NCBI RefSeq assembly: GCF_029223585.1
Contig: NZ_CP119424.1
Coordinates: forward strand, 1,426,001 to 1,490,000
Direction of reading: 5' to 3'
DNA length: 64,000 nt
DNA from: Photobacterium sp. DA100
GTDB lineage: Bacteria; Pseudomonadota; Gammaproteobacteria; Enterobacterales; Vibrionaceae
The notes under the pieces are model-generated. The model did not search any database, was not told where the DNA came from, and saw only the letters and a program-made list of their open reading frames with translations. The first letter of the stretch is position 1, and the number at the start of each line of letters is the position of its first letter. Made by a program: the position numbers and the translations under genes. Shown here piece by piece: positions 34,575 to 45,282 of this stretch.

Positions 34575-36575
34575 ATGTTTCAAGATAATCCTTTACTAGC
34601 ACAGCTTAAAAAACAAATTCAGGAAACACTTCCTAAAAAAGAAGGCAGCATCAAAGCGACTGACCGTGGTTTTGGCTTTCTCGAAGTCGACAGCAAAGAG
34701 AGCTTCTTCATTCCACCTAACTATATGAAGAACGTCATGCACGGTGACCGTGTAATGGCTGTTATTCGTACCGAGAAGGAACGTGAAGTTGCCGAGCCGC
34801 AGGAACTGATTGAGCAGTTCATCACTCGCTTTATCGGCCGAGTGAAGCTCATTCGTGACCGCCTGCATGTCGTTCCCGATCACCCACAGCTAAAAGATGC
34901 TATTAAAGCACGCCCTGTCAAAGGTCTTAATCCTGAATTGCTGAAAGAAGGCGATTGGGTTGTTGCCAACATGACACGCCACCCGCTGGTTGGTGACAAC
35001 AAGACTTTCTTCTGCGAGATCAAAGAAAAGATCACTGATAGCAACGACAAAATTGCCCCTTGGTGGGTCACACTGGCTCGTCACGACCTGCCAAATGCGG
35101 AACCTGCGCCGCAGGAAAGCTGGTCAATGCTTGAGGAAGGTTTGGAGCGTCAAGATCTGACCGAGCTGCCTTTCATCACTATCGATGGTGATTCAACCAA
35201 AGATATGGACGACGCTATCTACACCGTAGCCAAGGAAGACGGTAGCTTTGAAATCACGATCGCCATTGCCGATCCTACTTCCTACATTGAAGTTGGCGAC
35301 AAGATGGATAAAGAAGCACGTGAGCGTGGCTTTACCATCTACCTGCCAGGCCGTAATATTCCAATGCTGCCACGTGAGCTCAGTGACGAGCTTTGTTCGT
35401 TGCTGGAAAACGAAAAACGCCCTGCCCTTTGCTGCCGTGTCAGCATCGACAGCAGCGGTGTTATCCAAGACGATATTCATTTCTTTGCCGCTTGGATCAA
35501 ATCGCAGGGCCGTTTGGCTTACGACAATGTCTCTGATCTGCTTGAACACGGTGCTTGTGAAAACTGGGCGCCAAACGAAATCATCTTTGAGCAAATCAAG
35601 GCCCTTCACGGTTTTGCTAATGCGCGCAGCGACTGGCGTGCTGCCAACGCGGTGGTATTCCCGGACCGTCCAGACTACCGTTTCGAACTGAGTGAAGATA
35701 ACGATGTTATCGCCATCCATACCGATCCTCGTCGTACAGCAAATCGTATGATCGAAGAAGCGATGATCACAGCGAATATTTGTGCTGGCCGCGTACTGCA
35801 AGAAAAGTTCGGATTCGGTGTTTACAACTATCACAACGGTTTTAATCCAGAAAAATTGGATACCGCGATGGACTTCCTGACCAATGCCGAAGCACCGTTT
35901 GAAAAAGAACAACTGCTGACGCTTGAAGGTTTCAGTGCACTGCGCCGTTGGTTGAACGCCCAGGACACGACATACCTAGACAACCGTCTACGTAAATTCC
36001 AAGCGTACAGTGAAGTAGGTAACACACCGGCAGCTCACTACGCGATGGGCCTTGATGTCTACGCGACCTGGACATCACCTATCCGTAAGTATGGTGACAT
36101 GATCAACCACCGCCTACTGAAAGCAGTAATCTCAGGCCAAGAGCCTAGCCAAACGCCGGACGATAGCGTGGGCGAAGAGATCGCGATCCACCGCCGCAAC
36201 CACCGTATGGCCGAGCGTGATGTTGCCGATTGGCTATATGTTCGCCTGCTAAAAGATGCCGTCAAAGACGCAACGGTGTTTACTGCAGAGATTTTCGATA
36301 TCAACCGTGCCGGTATGCGTGTTCGCCTGCTAGAGAATGGCGCAGCCGCATTTATCCCTGCTCCTCTTATCCTCGACAACAAAGAGCGTATTGAGTGCAA
36401 CGGCGAGCTAGGTATCGTCAACATCGACAAGATAAAAGAGTACCAGCTTGGCGACCAGCTTGAAGTAACCATTGCTGAAGTCCGTTCTGCGACACGCCAG
36501 CTCGTTGCTAAGCCAGTCAAGCAGTTCCCGGCACCGGAAGCAGAGAAAGCACCAGCAGAGTCTGCTGAAGCCTAA
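34575..36575 (+). CDS. rnb: Exoribonuclease II
   Basis: 666 residues from the ATG at 34575; the start [15 protein letters not shown] matches E. coli RNase II, so an upstream ATG at 34545 is rejected. Cold-shock-like domains (~20-170), a catalytic RNB domain with the acidic cluster in [18 protein letters not shown] (~205-222) and [13 protein letters not shown], and a C-terminal S1 domain. It degrades single-stranded RNA 3' to 5' in mRNA decay. The last ~20 residues ([15 protein letters not shown]) are a low-complexity tail absent from E. coli. Confidence 0.95.
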   Translation: MFQDNPLLAQLKKQIQETLPKKEGSIKATDRGFGFLEVDSKESFFIPPNYMKNVMHGDRVMAVIRTEKEREVAEPQELIEQFITRFIGRVKLIRDRLHVVPDHPQLKDAIKARPVKGLNPELLKEGDWVVANMTRHPLVGDNKTFFCEIKEKITDSNDKIAPWWVTLARHDLPNAEPAPQESWSMLEEGLERQDLTELPFITIDGDSTKDMDDAIYTVAKEDGSFEITIAIADPTSYIEVGDKMDKEARERGFTIYLPGRNIPMLPRELSDELCSLLENEKRPALCCRVSIDSSGVIQDDIHFFAAWIKSQGRLAYDNVSDLLEHGACENWAPNEIIFEQIKALHGFANARSDWRAANAVVFPDRPDYRFELSEDNDVIAIHTDPRRTANRMIEEAMITANICAGRVLQEKFGFGVYNYHNGFNPEKLDTAMDFLTNAEAPFEKEQLLTLEGFSALRRWLNAQDTTYLDNRLRKFQAYSEVGNTPAAHYAMGLDVYATWTSPIRKYGDMINHRLLKAVISGQEPSQTPDDSVGEEIAIHRRNHRMAERDVADWLYVRLLKDAVKDATVFTAEIFDINRAGMRVRLLENGAAAFIPAPLILDNKERIECNGELGIVNIDKIKEYQLGDQLEVTIAEVRSATRQLVAKPVKQFPAPEAEKAPAESAEA

Positions 36576-36599
36576 TCTGTCGCCAAGTTCCAAATTAAT

Positions 36600-36624
36600 A
36601 GGCCAGCGTTAGCTGGCCTTTTTT
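36600..36624 (+). terminator. Terminator of rnb
   Basis: AGGCCAGC pairs with GCTGGCCT around GTTA, followed by six T residues. Confidence 0.92.
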
Positions 36625-36695
36625 ATGATATTCACTATAACAATACAGTTAACTAACTCTGCCACATTGCTCAGTGGCCCAACCAGAAGTCAGCT

Positions 36696-37250
36696 ATGCA
36701 AAATACAAAAAACCAACGAGTACATCAGCAAGTCCAACAGTGGCTGGAACAGGTCGTCATCGGGCTAAACCTCTGCCCTTTTGCAGCCAAGCCCAATCGC
36801 AACCAGCAAATCCAGATCTTCATCTCCGAGGCGCAAAGCGAAGATATTCTGTTGGAAGAGATCTACCAGCAGTTCCAGAAACTCGATCGAACTCCAGTAG
36901 ACGAACTGGAAACCACCTTAGTCGTAACACCAGGCCTCTTCGATGACTTTGCAGACTATAACCAATACCTTGACCTTATTGATGCGCTGGTCTTCCAGAT
37001 GGGTTACCAAGGTATCTACCAGGTTGCGAGCTTCCATCCTGACTATTGCTTCCATGGCACTGAGCCCGAAGACGCCGAGAACTTAACAAACCGCTCCCCT
37101 TACCCCATTTTTCACCTGATCCGTGAAGAGAGCATGGAAAAAGTGTTAAAACACTACCCTGATCCTGAAGGGATCCCGGAGCGCAATATCGAGCGCGTTG
37201 AGGGACTTTCATCAGAAGAAGTAAGAATCTTATTCCCTTTCATCAAGTAG
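36696..37250 (+). CDS. DUF1415 domain protein
   Basis: 184 residues. The conserved pattern QWLEQVVIGLNLCPFAAKP, TTLVVTPGLFDDFADYNQYL, YQVASFHPDYCFHGTEPED and NRSPYPIFHLIREESMEKVL identifies DUF1415, a cytoplasmic family of unknown function. Conserved C, H and D/E residues suggest a metal or catalytic site, but no activity is known. It has its own terminator. Confidence 0.88.
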   Translation: MQNTKNQRVHQQVQQWLEQVVIGLNLCPFAAKPNRNQQIQIFISEAQSEDILLEEIYQQFQKLDRTPVDELETTLVVTPGLFDDFADYNQYLDLIDALVFQMGYQGIYQVASFHPDYCFHGTEPEDAENLTNRSPYPIFHLIREESMEKVLKHYPDPEGIPERNIERVEGLSSEEVRILFPFIK

Positions 37251-37259
37251 GCCATAGCT

Positions 37260-37294
37260 AGGCACGAGGCTTGAATATGCGTAGTGCCTTTTTT
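37260..37294 (+). terminator. Terminator of the DUF1415 gene
   Basis: AGGCAC pairs with GTGCCT around an 18-nt loop, followed by six T residues. Confidence 0.75.
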
Positions 37295-37490
37295 CTTTAT
37301 GCCAATCTAGTGCTGATTTTTGACAGCGTTCACAACAAATATTGCTTAAACATTGCTATAACTTGTTAACGATAAGAACGCACGCACCTATGCGCTTTGT
37401 AGCAAAGTGTATATAATTAATAAGAGTAATTGCATTTCACATTATATGATCCGCCGTTTTTAACTTGAGCAAAGGTATCATCAGCAAGCA

Positions 37491-38717
37491 ATGCAACTAT
37501 TTTCACCCCCTATCTGGCGAAATGCTATTTCCCGATTTGGCTACCCCATCCTTTTGGCATTTATTGTGCTAGAAGGGTTGCATCATGCTTCACCCCTCTC
37601 TCCGCTGAATGAGGCGCTAGTCAAAACTCTACCATACATACTATTACCTGTTGCCGTCTTCCTTGGGGAGCTATTTAACCAATCGCGAACGTCATTGGCA
37701 GCAATATTATTACTATGTAGCTATCACATCATACAAACTTGGCTACAATCACCACTATCAATTCCGAGTACCAAACTAGCTTATACCTTACTTGCTGTCG
37801 CTCTTCCCTTGAATTTACTGTGGATTCATAGGTTGCCGGAACGCCGCTTGGTCACCCGCTCAAATATCTATTTTTTAGTTGCTGCTCTCTTACAGTTCAT
37901 CGCCGCTACATTTCTCGTTAACTACTTAGCAAACTTTGACCTAACCCTGATATGGCAGCACTACTTAGTCAGCTTTCCACTCATATCAAAGCTGCCTGTT
38001 GCCATCATCTTACTGTTTGTGGCATCACTAACTTTGCATTCCATGCTGGTGTTAAAACGTAACCAACCCCATGATCACGCATTATTTATCGGTACGCTTT
38101 TTTCTGCGCTGACCTTCACCTTCTTTCAGTACAACATGATTTCGAGTGTTGCCTACTCGGTGTCATCTCTATTACTACTAACCAACCTTATCAGTTGCAG
38201 CCATGAGCTCGCCTACATTGATCAATTAACAGGAATTCCTGGTCGACGCTCGCTGGATACGGAACTGAAACATCTCGGGCGCACCTATTCTATTGCAATG
38301 ATCGACATAGACCACTTTAAGATGTTCAATGACACTTATGGCCATAATACAGGAGACGATGTGTTACGCCTTGTCGCCAGCATCCTTGCCAAACAATCGA
38401 ACAATGCCAAGGTCTATCGATACGGCGGTGAAGAGTTCACCATTATCTTCAAAGGCAGGACTCAAGAAGCCAGCTTGAGGTTTTTAGAGCAAGTACGCAA
38501 ACAGGTTGAGAGCTATCCATTAAACGTTTTGGATCATCCCACAAGCGATAGTTCGGATGATAGCCAAAAATTATACACCCATATTACCGTCAGTATCGGT
38601 GTATCTGATAACCACAAAATGGATAGCCCTTACTCAGTATTGAAAGCCGCTGATCTGGCGCTGTATCGAGCCAAGTCCAATGGCAGAAACCAGGTTTGCC
38701 AGCGACTCCACATCTAG
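37491..38717 (+). CDS. Membrane diguanylate cyclase (GGDEF)
   Basis: 408 residues. The first ~235 hold about seven hydrophobic helices with short loops and no recognised sensor domain. The GGDEF domain starts YIDQLTGIPGRRSLD; the active-site loop is YRYGGEEF (~322), a functional variant, and the DxD-type metal residues are in AMIDIDHFKMFNDTYGHNTG. No RxxD inhibitory site is seen five residues before the loop, so feedback inhibition may be missing. It makes c-di-GMP, which could feed the VpsR-family regulator 22 kb away; that link is speculative. Confidence 0.9.
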   Translation: MQLFSPPIWRNAISRFGYPILLAFIVLEGLHHASPLSPLNEALVKTLPYILLPVAVFLGELFNQSRTSLAAILLLCSYHIIQTWLQSPLSIPSTKLAYTLLAVALPLNLLWIHRLPERRLVTRSNIYFLVAALLQFIAATFLVNYLANFDLTLIWQHYLVSFPLISKLPVAIILLFVASLTLHSMLVLKRNQPHDHALFIGTLFSALTFTFFQYNMISSVAYSVSSLLLLTNLISCSHELAYIDQLTGIPGRRSLDTELKHLGRTYSIAMIDIDHFKMFNDTYGHNTGDDVLRLVASILAKQSNNAKVYRYGGEEFTIIFKGRTQEASLRFLEQVRKQVESYPLNVLDHPTSDSSDDSQKLYTHITVSIGVSDNHKMDSPYSVLKAADLALYRAKSNGRNQVCQRLHI

Positions 38718-39273
38718 TTCGCCACGGAGTCGACGATGCATGAGATACGCGCATTCCTTTTAGACCTTAGCCTCAAAGCTGCCAAGTAAAAATCGTAGAC
38801 GTTATTGAGGTATGAATACAAAAAAACCCGAACAGTTGTGTCGGGTTTTGGTTACTAAATAAACTTACTCTTTGTGCAAAGGTAAGCCCAGCTATGCAGC
38901 AACGCCAATGTCATTTGGAGCCCAGTTTACCCTAACAGATCGGCGGCCAAACCTTCGTTAGGCACTAGGCCCGGGAGTTGCTTGCCTAAGTGAAAAACAA
39001 GCATGTTGTTATTATTCATCGGGGCACTCATTTATACCCCACTAGAATGATTCTATCAGCACAAACTGGAATGTGGAACTATAAAGATGGCTTAAATAGT
39101 TAAAACCTATCATTTATTCAAAATTTTACTTTTTGAGCAAGTTGATAATAATAAACAGAAAGTCATCACAAAAAAGCAATAGGAAACATGATTATAGATT
39201 GACGGTTAATTGATATTTTATAAATAAAAAAAGTGACCATATTGATGATCACTTTTATAAGAATGAGGCAAAT
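38718..39273. other. 556-base gap with terminator and a GC-richer unexplained segment
   Basis: A terminator lies at 38823-38849. From ~38870 to 39020 the sequence is GC-richer than its AT-rich surroundings and has an open minus-strand frame (ATG 39019, stop 38927, 30 codons) without a ribosome site. From 39050 the DNA is very AT-rich and looks empty. Confidence 0.45.
38823..38849. terminator. Terminator after the GGDEF gene
   Basis: AAAACCCGA pairs with TCGGGTTTT around a 9-nt loop; it can act on both strands. Confidence 0.82.
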
Positions 39274-39477
39274 CTAATTGTTCGAGCCTTCCTTCATCTC
39301 TTTTTTAAGCTTAGTACATTCATAGACCGGAATGGCTGTTACACCCAATATCTTCCCTTCATACATACAGATTATTTGTGGTGCAGTCACTGTACTACCG
39401 CCACTGTGACCCGATGAAGAATTGGCGAAAGTAAATCCAGAAAAAGCAAGCATCATCAGAACAAGTATTGTTTTCAT
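39274..39477 (-). CDS. Small hypothetical exported protein
   Basis: 67 residues from the ATG at 39477, six bases after GGAGG. A signal peptide (MKTILVLMMLAFSGFTFA) is followed by NSSSGHSGGS and a short domain with two cysteines (IICMYEG and VYECTKL) that could form a disulfide in the periplasm. The family is not recognised. It lies alone in AT-rich DNA. Confidence 0.7.
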   Translation of the reverse strand: MKTILVLMMLAFSGFTFANSSSGHSGGSTVTAPQIICMYEGKILGVTAIPVYECTKLKKEMKEGSNN

Positions 39478-39660
39478 TAGAAGCCTCCACATATTTGGGT
39501 TTATTCACAACGTAAACCAACTTCTAAAGCGTAGCAGTTATTATCTGAAATAAAAGCACTATATCGCTTGGATAGGATAATATCCGCTTCCCTGCTTTAC
39601 TGATAAAAATCACACTTACCACAATGACAAACACTCTGTAGCTGGAGTTTCCCATAAAAA

Positions 39661-39684
39661 AACCGGATGCCAAGGCATCCGGTT
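39661..39684 (-). terminator. Terminator of malEFG
   Basis: AACCGGATGCC pairs exactly with GGCATCCGGTT around AA, followed on the minus strand by a long T run. Confidence 0.9.
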
Positions 39685-39716
39685 TGCGTTGCTACGTCAG
39701 GCAAAAAGTGGACAAA

Positions 39717-40607
39717 TTACCCTTTCACACCACCTGCCGTTAGACCACCGACCAAGAACTTCTGGGCCAGCAGGAAGACAGTCGTAATTGGAATCGCTGA
39801 TAGCACTGCGGCCGCCGCAAAGTCACCCCATAGGTAGTTCTGCGGGTACAGGTACTGCTGCATACCAACCGCTAGCGTATAGTTGCTTACATCCGTCAGT
39901 AGCAGTGAGGCTACTGGTACTTCAGTCACCACACCGATGAACGACAAGATAAATACTACCGCAAGAATCGGCACCGACAGTGGCAGAAGAACCAAGCGGA
40001 ATGCCTGCCAAGGCGTTGCACCATCCAGTGCTGCCGCTTCCTCCAGTGAGCCATCAATGGTTTCGAAGTATCCTTTGATTGTCCAAACATGCAGGGCAAT
40101 ACCACCAAGGTAAGAGAAAATCAGACCACCGTGTGTGTTTAGCCCCAAGAATGGGATGTACTGGCCTAGACGGTCAAACAAGGCGTACAACGCAACCAGA
40201 GCTAGTACCGCAGGGAACATCTGGAAAATCATCATCCCTTTCAGGATAGTGCTCTTGCCTTTAAAGCGCATACGGGCAAACGCATAGGCACTGGTAGTCG
40301 ACAGAGCGACAATGATGATAGAAGTAATACCTGCCACCTTCACGGTGTTCCACAACCACAGTAGTACTGGGAATGGCGGCGGTGTCACGCTACCGTCACT
40401 GTTAGTCACAGAGAAACCTAGAGCCAGTCGCCAGTGATCTAGGGTTGGGTTACTTGGGATCAACTCACCGCTTGCAAAGTTACCTTCACGCAGGGAGATG
40501 GCAACAATCATCAGTAGCGGGAAAATCGTTGCTGCCAGGAACAAACACAATCCAATGTGTGTTGCCCATACCCGATATTTTAATGACTTAGGTTGAACCA
40601 TTGGCAT
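39717..40607 (-). CDS. malG: MalG, maltose/maltodextrin ABC permease
   Basis: 296 residues, same length as E. coli MalG and very similar, beginning [12 protein letters not shown]. Six membrane helices; the cytoplasmic coupling helix motif [20 protein letters not shown] (EAA loop) near residue 190 contacts MalK. The C-terminal [10 protein letters not shown], which in E. coli reaches the MalE-facing side, is conserved. Third gene of malEFG, 11 bases after malF with AAGGAG before the ATG. Confidence 0.97.
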   Translation of the reverse strand: MPMVQPKSLKYRVWATHIGLCLFLAATIFPLLMIVAISLREGNFASGELIPSNPTLDHWRLALGFSVTNSDGSVTPPPFPVLLWLWNTVKVAGITSIIIVALSTTSAYAFARMRFKGKSTILKGMMIFQMFPAVLALVALYALFDRLGQYIPFLGLNTHGGLIFSYLGGIALHVWTIKGYFETIDGSLEEAAALDGATPWQAFRLVLLPLSVPILAVVFILSFIGVVTEVPVASLLLTDVSNYTLAVGMQQYLYPQNYLWGDFAAAAVLSAIPITTVFLLAQKFLVGGLTAGGVKG

Positions 40608-40618
40608 GACGTCTCTCC

Positions 40619-42202
40619 TTAGTCCTGCTCAAGCTTAGTGTTGGTAAATTTCAGGTTAAGTAGTGCCATACCACCGACCAATAGGAAGATAACTGTTGCG
40701 ATAGCACCGGCTAGACCGAAGTCCTGGCCACCGCCACCTTCAAACGCGATACGGTAGGTATAACTTACTAGCAAGTCAGTGTAACCTGCTGGCTCTGACG
40801 TACCGACCATATTCGGACCACCAGAGGTCAATAGCTGAATCATTACAAAGTTGTTGAAGTTAAACGCGAAACTTGCAATCAGTAGCGGTGTTAGCGGTTT
40901 AATCAACATTGGTAGCGTGATGTTGAAGAAGTTCTGGATTGGACCTGCACCATCAATGGCAGACGCTTCGTACAAATCTTCAGGAATCGACTTCAATAGG
41001 CCCATACATAGGATCATCATGTAAGGGAAACCAAGCCAGGTATTTACCAAGACCACCATCACTCGGGCCATGACCGGGTCTGAGAACCACGATGGCTTGA
41101 TCCCGAACATGGCTTCAAGCAACATGTTTATCTCACCGAAGCTCTGGTTGAACAAACCCTTGAAAATCAGAATCGAGATAAATGACGGTACCGCATACGG
41201 AAGGATAAGCAACACACGGTATACACCACTGAATTTTAGTGGTTCCCACTGTACGATAACAGCAAGGATCATACCCAGAGCAAGAGTCAAAGCTACGGCG
41301 AGGAAGGCAAACACAACCGTCCAGATGAAGATACCAACAAATGGCTCCTTGATGCCGTCGTCAGTCAATACACGTTCGAAATTAGCGGCACCGACGCCGA
41401 CGACGAATCCAGGTGAAATTGGTTTTTCGACGAACTCACCATTGGCATCAACAGGCTGGTAGAAGCCAATCTCATAGTTTGGCTTGAACAGCTGATTGGT
41501 CTCGTTGTTCAGTAGTGACTCGCCATCTTCCTGCAAAGTAAACAGCGGTGTTTCAGCCGCGAATTTACGCAGGCCACTCATACGAATGTGCTCACCGCTT
41601 GGCATCTCCAGTTCAACCTTGTTTAGGTTTGCACGGTTTTGCACGATAGTACGGATAACTTCTTTCTCGCCCTGCACCGCATCAACCTGATGCAGATTCA
41701 TGAAGTCTTCAGCAGGCGGGTTGGAAATATCGAACACTTCCGAAGCCAAGAGATCACCATTGGATTTAATGATTAGCTGGTGACCGTTTTCAACCTTGTA
41801 CAAATCGAAACCGTAGCTTTCCCCTGACAAGAAAGATCGTTGCTGCAGAACATTCTGCGCACGCTCTAGAGACAACTGGTTGGAGGCACTGTAGTTAGTA
41901 AATGCCAACCCGACCGTATAAATCAGTGGGAAGATAATGAAAATAATCATCCCGGCGATACCAGGATAGATATAGCGATGGGCGTAGGTTTTCTTACTAC
42001 CAAAAATATAAAGAGCAAGAGCTGTGAGAACAACGGTAAGAAGCGCGAAGGGAATTTCACCCTGAGCGTACATTAAGACAGTAGCATAACCGTTAACCGT
42101 ACCGATCATGCCTAGTAGTGACCACTTAAGCCACTTACGATAATTTAATTTCGAACTTTCCTGAGGCGAATCTAGAAGTTCTGCACCTTGAACTGACTGC
42201 AT
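40619..42202 (-). CDS. malF: MalF, maltose/maltodextrin ABC permease
   Basis: 527 residues. N-terminal helices, the large periplasmic P2 domain that is the hallmark of enterobacterial-type MalF (~95-280), then the permease core with the EAA loop ([20 protein letters not shown]) near 410. It forms the MalFGK2 importer with MalG and MalK in the inner membrane and receives sugar from MalE. AAGGAG lies before the ATG. Its P2 domain region ([20 protein letters not shown]) carries the expected conserved MalE-contact segment. Confidence 0.96.
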   Translation of the reverse strand: MQSVQGAELLDSPQESSKLNYRKWLKWSLLGMIGTVNGYATVLMYAQGEIPFALLTVVLTALALYIFGSKKTYAHRYIYPGIAGMIIFIIFPLIYTVGLAFTNYSASNQLSLERAQNVLQQRSFLSGESYGFDLYKVENGHQLIIKSNGDLLASEVFDISNPPAEDFMNLHQVDAVQGEKEVIRTIVQNRANLNKVELEMPSGEHIRMSGLRKFAAETPLFTLQEDGESLLNNETNQLFKPNYEIGFYQPVDANGEFVEKPISPGFVVGVGAANFERVLTDDGIKEPFVGIFIWTVVFAFLAVALTLALGMILAVIVQWEPLKFSGVYRVLLILPYAVPSFISILIFKGLFNQSFGEINMLLEAMFGIKPSWFSDPVMARVMVVLVNTWLGFPYMMILCMGLLKSIPEDLYEASAIDGAGPIQNFFNITLPMLIKPLTPLLIASFAFNFNNFVMIQLLTSGGPNMVGTSEPAGYTDLLVSYTYRIAFEGGGGQDFGLAGAIATVIFLLVGGMALLNLKFTNTKLEQD

Positions 42203-42238
42203 CTCAGCTCCTTGCTAGCAAAATGAAAAAATAAAGAT

Positions 42239-42258
42239 GGGGAGAGTTACCCCTCCCC
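42239..42258 (-). promoter_or_regulatory. malE-malF intercistronic hairpin
   Basis: GGGGAG pairs with CTCCCC around an 8-nt loop ten bases after the malE stop. A structure at this place stabilises malE mRNA and lowers malFG expression in E. coli, so a similar role is likely. Confidence 0.65.
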
Positions 42259-42268
42259 GTAAAACGTA

Positions 42269-43450
42269 TTACTTAAGAATGTGACCCGCAGCGGCGTTTA
42301 GGGCATCATCAACACCCTGGCGGCCGTCAACAACGTTCTGGATTGCGTTACCCTGTGCGTACCAGAATGCGGTCATTTGTGGAACGTTTGGCATGATTTC
42401 ACCGTTCATTGCATTGTCCATTGTCGCAGCAATGCGGGTATCTTTATCAAGCTTCTGCTGGAAAGACTTAAGCGCAACAGCACCTAGAGGCTTGTCAGCG
42501 TCTACTTTTGCCAGACCTTCATTTGTTAGTAGGTAGTTTTCGATAAACTCAACAGCTAGGTCTTTGTTAGGAGAAACTGCGCTGATGCCTGCAGTTAGTA
42601 CACCAACAAAAGGTTTAGACGGGTTGCCGTTTAGTTTCGGAAGTAGCGTTACACCGTAGTCGATACCTGACTTCTCAATGTTGCCCCATGACCATGGACC
42701 ATTGATTGTCATTGCAACGTTACCTTTGTTGAACTCAGCTTCAGAAATGCTGTAATCCATGTCTGGCGAAATAACTTTCTTATCAACCAGAGACTTGATG
42801 AAGTTCATGCCGTACTTCGCACCTGCGTTGTTCACACCTACGTCTTTCACGTCGTAGCCGTTCGCAGTGAACTTGAAGGCATAACCACCGTCAGCAGTCA
42901 GGATTGGCCATGTGAAGAACGGTTCTTTCAGGTTCCACATGATCGCTTTCTTGCCGTCTTTCTGAAGCTTCTTGTCTAGTGCTTCGATGTCTTCCCAGTT
43001 CTTAGGCGGGTTTGGAACAAGATCCTTGTTGTAAATCAGTGAAAGTGCTTCAACAGCAACAGGGTAGCCTACGTACTTGCCGTCGTATGATACTGCATCC
43101 CAAGTAAAGTCGATGATTTTATCTTTCATCGCCTGAGATGGGTTGATTTCAGCCAGTAGACCTGCTTTAGCATAACCACCGAAGCGGTCGTGGGCCCAGA
43201 ATACGATATCCGGACCATCACCAGCGGCAGCAACCTGCGGGAAACGCTCTGCAAGGTTGTCAGGGAAAGCGACAGTGACTTTTACGCCTGTGTCTTCTTC
43301 GAACTGTTTACCTACTTCTGCCAAGCCGTTATAACCTTTGTCACCATTAATCCAAATGGTAAGTTGACCTTCTTCAATCGCTGCATGCGCAGATACTGAA
43401 CCAAGAGCAGCAAGGGTACATAATGCGACTGTGCTGAGGACTTTCTTCAT
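42269..43450 (-). CDS. malE: MalE, periplasmic maltose/maltodextrin-binding protein
   Basis: 393 residues from the ATG at 43450 (AAGGA eight bases upstream; an ATG three codons earlier overlaps that site). Signal peptide [20 protein letters not shown], then the family start [20 protein letters not shown] and the signature [19 protein letters not shown]. Sugar-stacking aromatics occur in [12 protein letters not shown] and [11 protein letters not shown]. It delivers maltodextrins to MalFGK2. First gene of malEFG, divergent from malK, under MalT boxes. A second copy is at 49539-50720. Confidence 0.96.
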   Translation of the reverse strand: MKKVLSTVALCTLAALGSVSAHAAIEEGQLTIWINGDKGYNGLAEVGKQFEEDTGVKVTVAFPDNLAERFPQVAAAGDGPDIVFWAHDRFGGYAKAGLLAEINPSQAMKDKIIDFTWDAVSYDGKYVGYPVAVEALSLIYNKDLVPNPPKNWEDIEALDKKLQKDGKKAIMWNLKEPFFTWPILTADGGYAFKFTANGYDVKDVGVNNAGAKYGMNFIKSLVDKKVISPDMDYSISEAEFNKGNVAMTINGPWSWGNIEKSGIDYGVTLLPKLNGNPSKPFVGVLTAGISAVSPNKDLAVEFIENYLLTNEGLAKVDADKPLGAVALKSFQQKLDKDTRIAATMDNAMNGEIMPNVPQMTAFWYAQGNAIQNVVDGRQGVDDALNAAAGHILK

Positions 43451-43559
43451 TGTTAACATCCTTCATGATTGTTATTGGTTGTATTGCAGAGGTCATTCCG
43501 CAATACAAATTTCAGTCTGTATCTTCCAACAGTATCAAGCACTCGGCATCATCCTGTGT

Positions 43560-43736
43560 CCTACGCCCCCACCCCCTAAGTGTGAAAAGCGTGATCTCCG
43601 TCGTTTCGCTTAGTGATGCAGATCTAATAACGACGGTTGATTGTGATACAGCGCACATACTAACGGGAATAAAAGCTCCCTTCAGCCCCTACAATGACAA
43701 AGTGTGATCTAAACACTCCTCCCCCCCTCATCCCCC
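43560..43736. promoter_or_regulatory. MalT-like boxes between malE and malK
   Basis: On the minus strand: GGGGGCGTAGG (43560-43570), GGGGATGAGG (43726-43735, a perfect consensus GGGGA(T/G)GAGG) and GGGGGAGGAG (43716-43725). Purine-rich boxes of the same kind precede malE2 and lamB. The rest of 43451-44056 is promoter DNA without a gene. Confidence 0.78.
43642..43657. promoter_or_regulatory. CRP site in the malE-malK control region
   Basis: TGTGATACAGCGCACA matches TGTGA-N6-TCACA with one mismatch. It lies between the two groups of MalT boxes, as in the E. coli malEp-malKp region, pointing to glucose repression. Confidence 0.7.
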
Positions 43737-44056
43737 TTTTTATTTATTGATAAGGAGGATGTTTTCGCGCTTTTTCTCGGCAAGAATACAACCATACCCA
43801 CGGGGTAGTTGAAGACACTGTTCTTTTTATTAGGTAATGCGCTTTTGCACTAACCACTCTTTTTAAAGACGACAGCACCATTTTATTTCTTGGGGAAGTA
43901 GATAATTTGGATTTTGTCAGGGTAGACGCTGATTCCCTAGTGAATCGCGCTCTACCCGATTTTTCTTCAATTACACGGAAAAATTCTTTACCCGCAAGGC
44001 TGTACCCGAATAAGATGAGGCCTTGCTGGCAACAACAACTTAGAGGAATAGGCTCG

Positions 44057-45166
44057 ATGGCGAGTGTTACTTTACGAAATGTATGTAAAGCATATGGAGA
44101 TAACCTGATTTCGAAAAACGTTGATCTCGATATTGCTGAAGGTGAGTTCGTTGTCTTCGTAGGTCCATCAGGCTGTGGTAAGTCAACACTTCTACGTTGT
44201 ATCGCTGGCCTTGAAGACATTACTTCAGGTGATTTGTACATCGGCGAAGAACGCATGAATGACGTGCCACCGTCTGAGCGCGGTGTGGGCATGGTATTCC
44301 AATCTTACGCACTTTACCCTCACCTGAACCTTTTCGACAACATGTCATTCGGCATGAAGCTAGCAAAGGCCGACAAGGAAGAAACCAAACGCCGTGTTGA
44401 CCACGCCGCAGATATCCTTCAGCTAGGCCATCTGCTTGAGCGTAAGCCAAAGGCACTATCGGGCGGTCAGCGCCAGCGTGTAGCAATCGGCCGTACCTTG
44501 GTGTCACAACCTAACGTTTTCCTACTCGACGAACCGCTATCTAACCTAGATGCCGCGCTGCGTGTTCAGATGCGTATCGAAATTGCCAAGCTTCACAAGC
44601 AGCTGGGCTGCACCATGATCTACGTTACCCACGATCAGATCGAAGCGATGACCATGGCACAGAAAATCGTGGTCCTTGATGGTGGATATGTCTCCCAGGT
44701 TGGTAAGCCTCTCGAATTGTACCACTACCCGCAAAACCGCTTTGTTGCCGGCTTCATCGGCTCACCGAAGATGAACTTCATGAGCGTGTTCATCGAGCAG
44801 GTTGAAGACGAGCGCGTGATGGTTCAAATGGCGAATGGCAAAGCATTCTGGATCCCTGTAGACGGTACCACAGTGACCAAAGGCGACCGCATGTCTTTGG
44901 GTGTTCGCCCTGAGCACTTGGTACCAGAAGGTGAAGGTGATGCAACCATCGAGGGGACTGTACAGGTAGTCGAAAAACTGGGTTATGAAACCCAAGCTTA
45001 CCTGCGCCTTGAGCACATGGATGCTGACTTCATCTACCGCCGTCCAGATACCATTGACGTTGATGCGGGCGATTCGTTCAAAGTCGATATCCCAGCGCAC
45101 CGCTGTCACCTGTTCCACAGCGATGGCAAAGCCTGCCGCCGCCTTTACAAAGAGCCTGGTGTATAA
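44057..45166 (+). CDS. malK: MalK, maltose ABC transporter ATPase
   Basis: 369 residues from the ATG at 44057 ([20 protein letters not shown]); GAGGA upstream fits, and an upstream in-frame ATG at 43907 is rejected on family length. Walker [10 protein letters not shown] (~36-44), Q loop, signature [13 protein letters not shown] (~134-146), Walker [13 protein letters not shown], and H loop. The C-terminal regulatory domain (~240-369; ISVRPEHL-like [12 protein letters not shown]), which binds MalT and enzyme IIA-Glc in E. coli, is present. It powers MalFG. Divergent from malEFG and followed by a terminator. Confidence 0.97.
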   Translation: MASVTLRNVCKAYGDNLISKNVDLDIAEGEFVVFVGPSGCGKSTLLRCIAGLEDITSGDLYIGEERMNDVPPSERGVGMVFQSYALYPHLNLFDNMSFGMKLAKADKEETKRRVDHAADILQLGHLLERKPKALSGGQRQRVAIGRTLVSQPNVFLLDEPLSNLDAALRVQMRIEIAKLHKQLGCTMIYVTHDQIEAMTMAQKIVVLDGGYVSQVGKPLELYHYPQNRFVAGFIGSPKMNFMSVFIEQVEDERVMVQMANGKAFWIPVDGTTVTKGDRMSLGVRPEHLVPEGEGDATIEGTVQVVEKLGYETQAYLRLEHMDADFIYRRPDTIDVDAGDSFKVDIPAHRCHLFHSDGKACRRLYKEPGV

Positions 45167-45220
45167 AGAAACCTGTTTCCCCTCTTTTCACCAAGTAACT
45201 TAAAGTTTCTTGGCTAAAGC

Positions 45221-45254
45221 AAGCGCTGTTGATTAAACCAACAGCGCTTTTTTT
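45221..45254 (+). terminator. Terminator of malK
   Basis: AAGCGCTGTT pairs with AACAGCGCTT around a 9-nt loop, followed by seven T residues. Confidence 0.92.
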
Positions 45255-45282
45255 ATGCCTCGCCTACGGAGTAGCCATACCA

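Noticed and set aside
35193..35912. 239-codon open frame antisense to rnb
   Set aside because: It lies entirely inside the well-conserved RNase II gene, has no ribosome site and no recognisable family; it is a codon-bias shadow.
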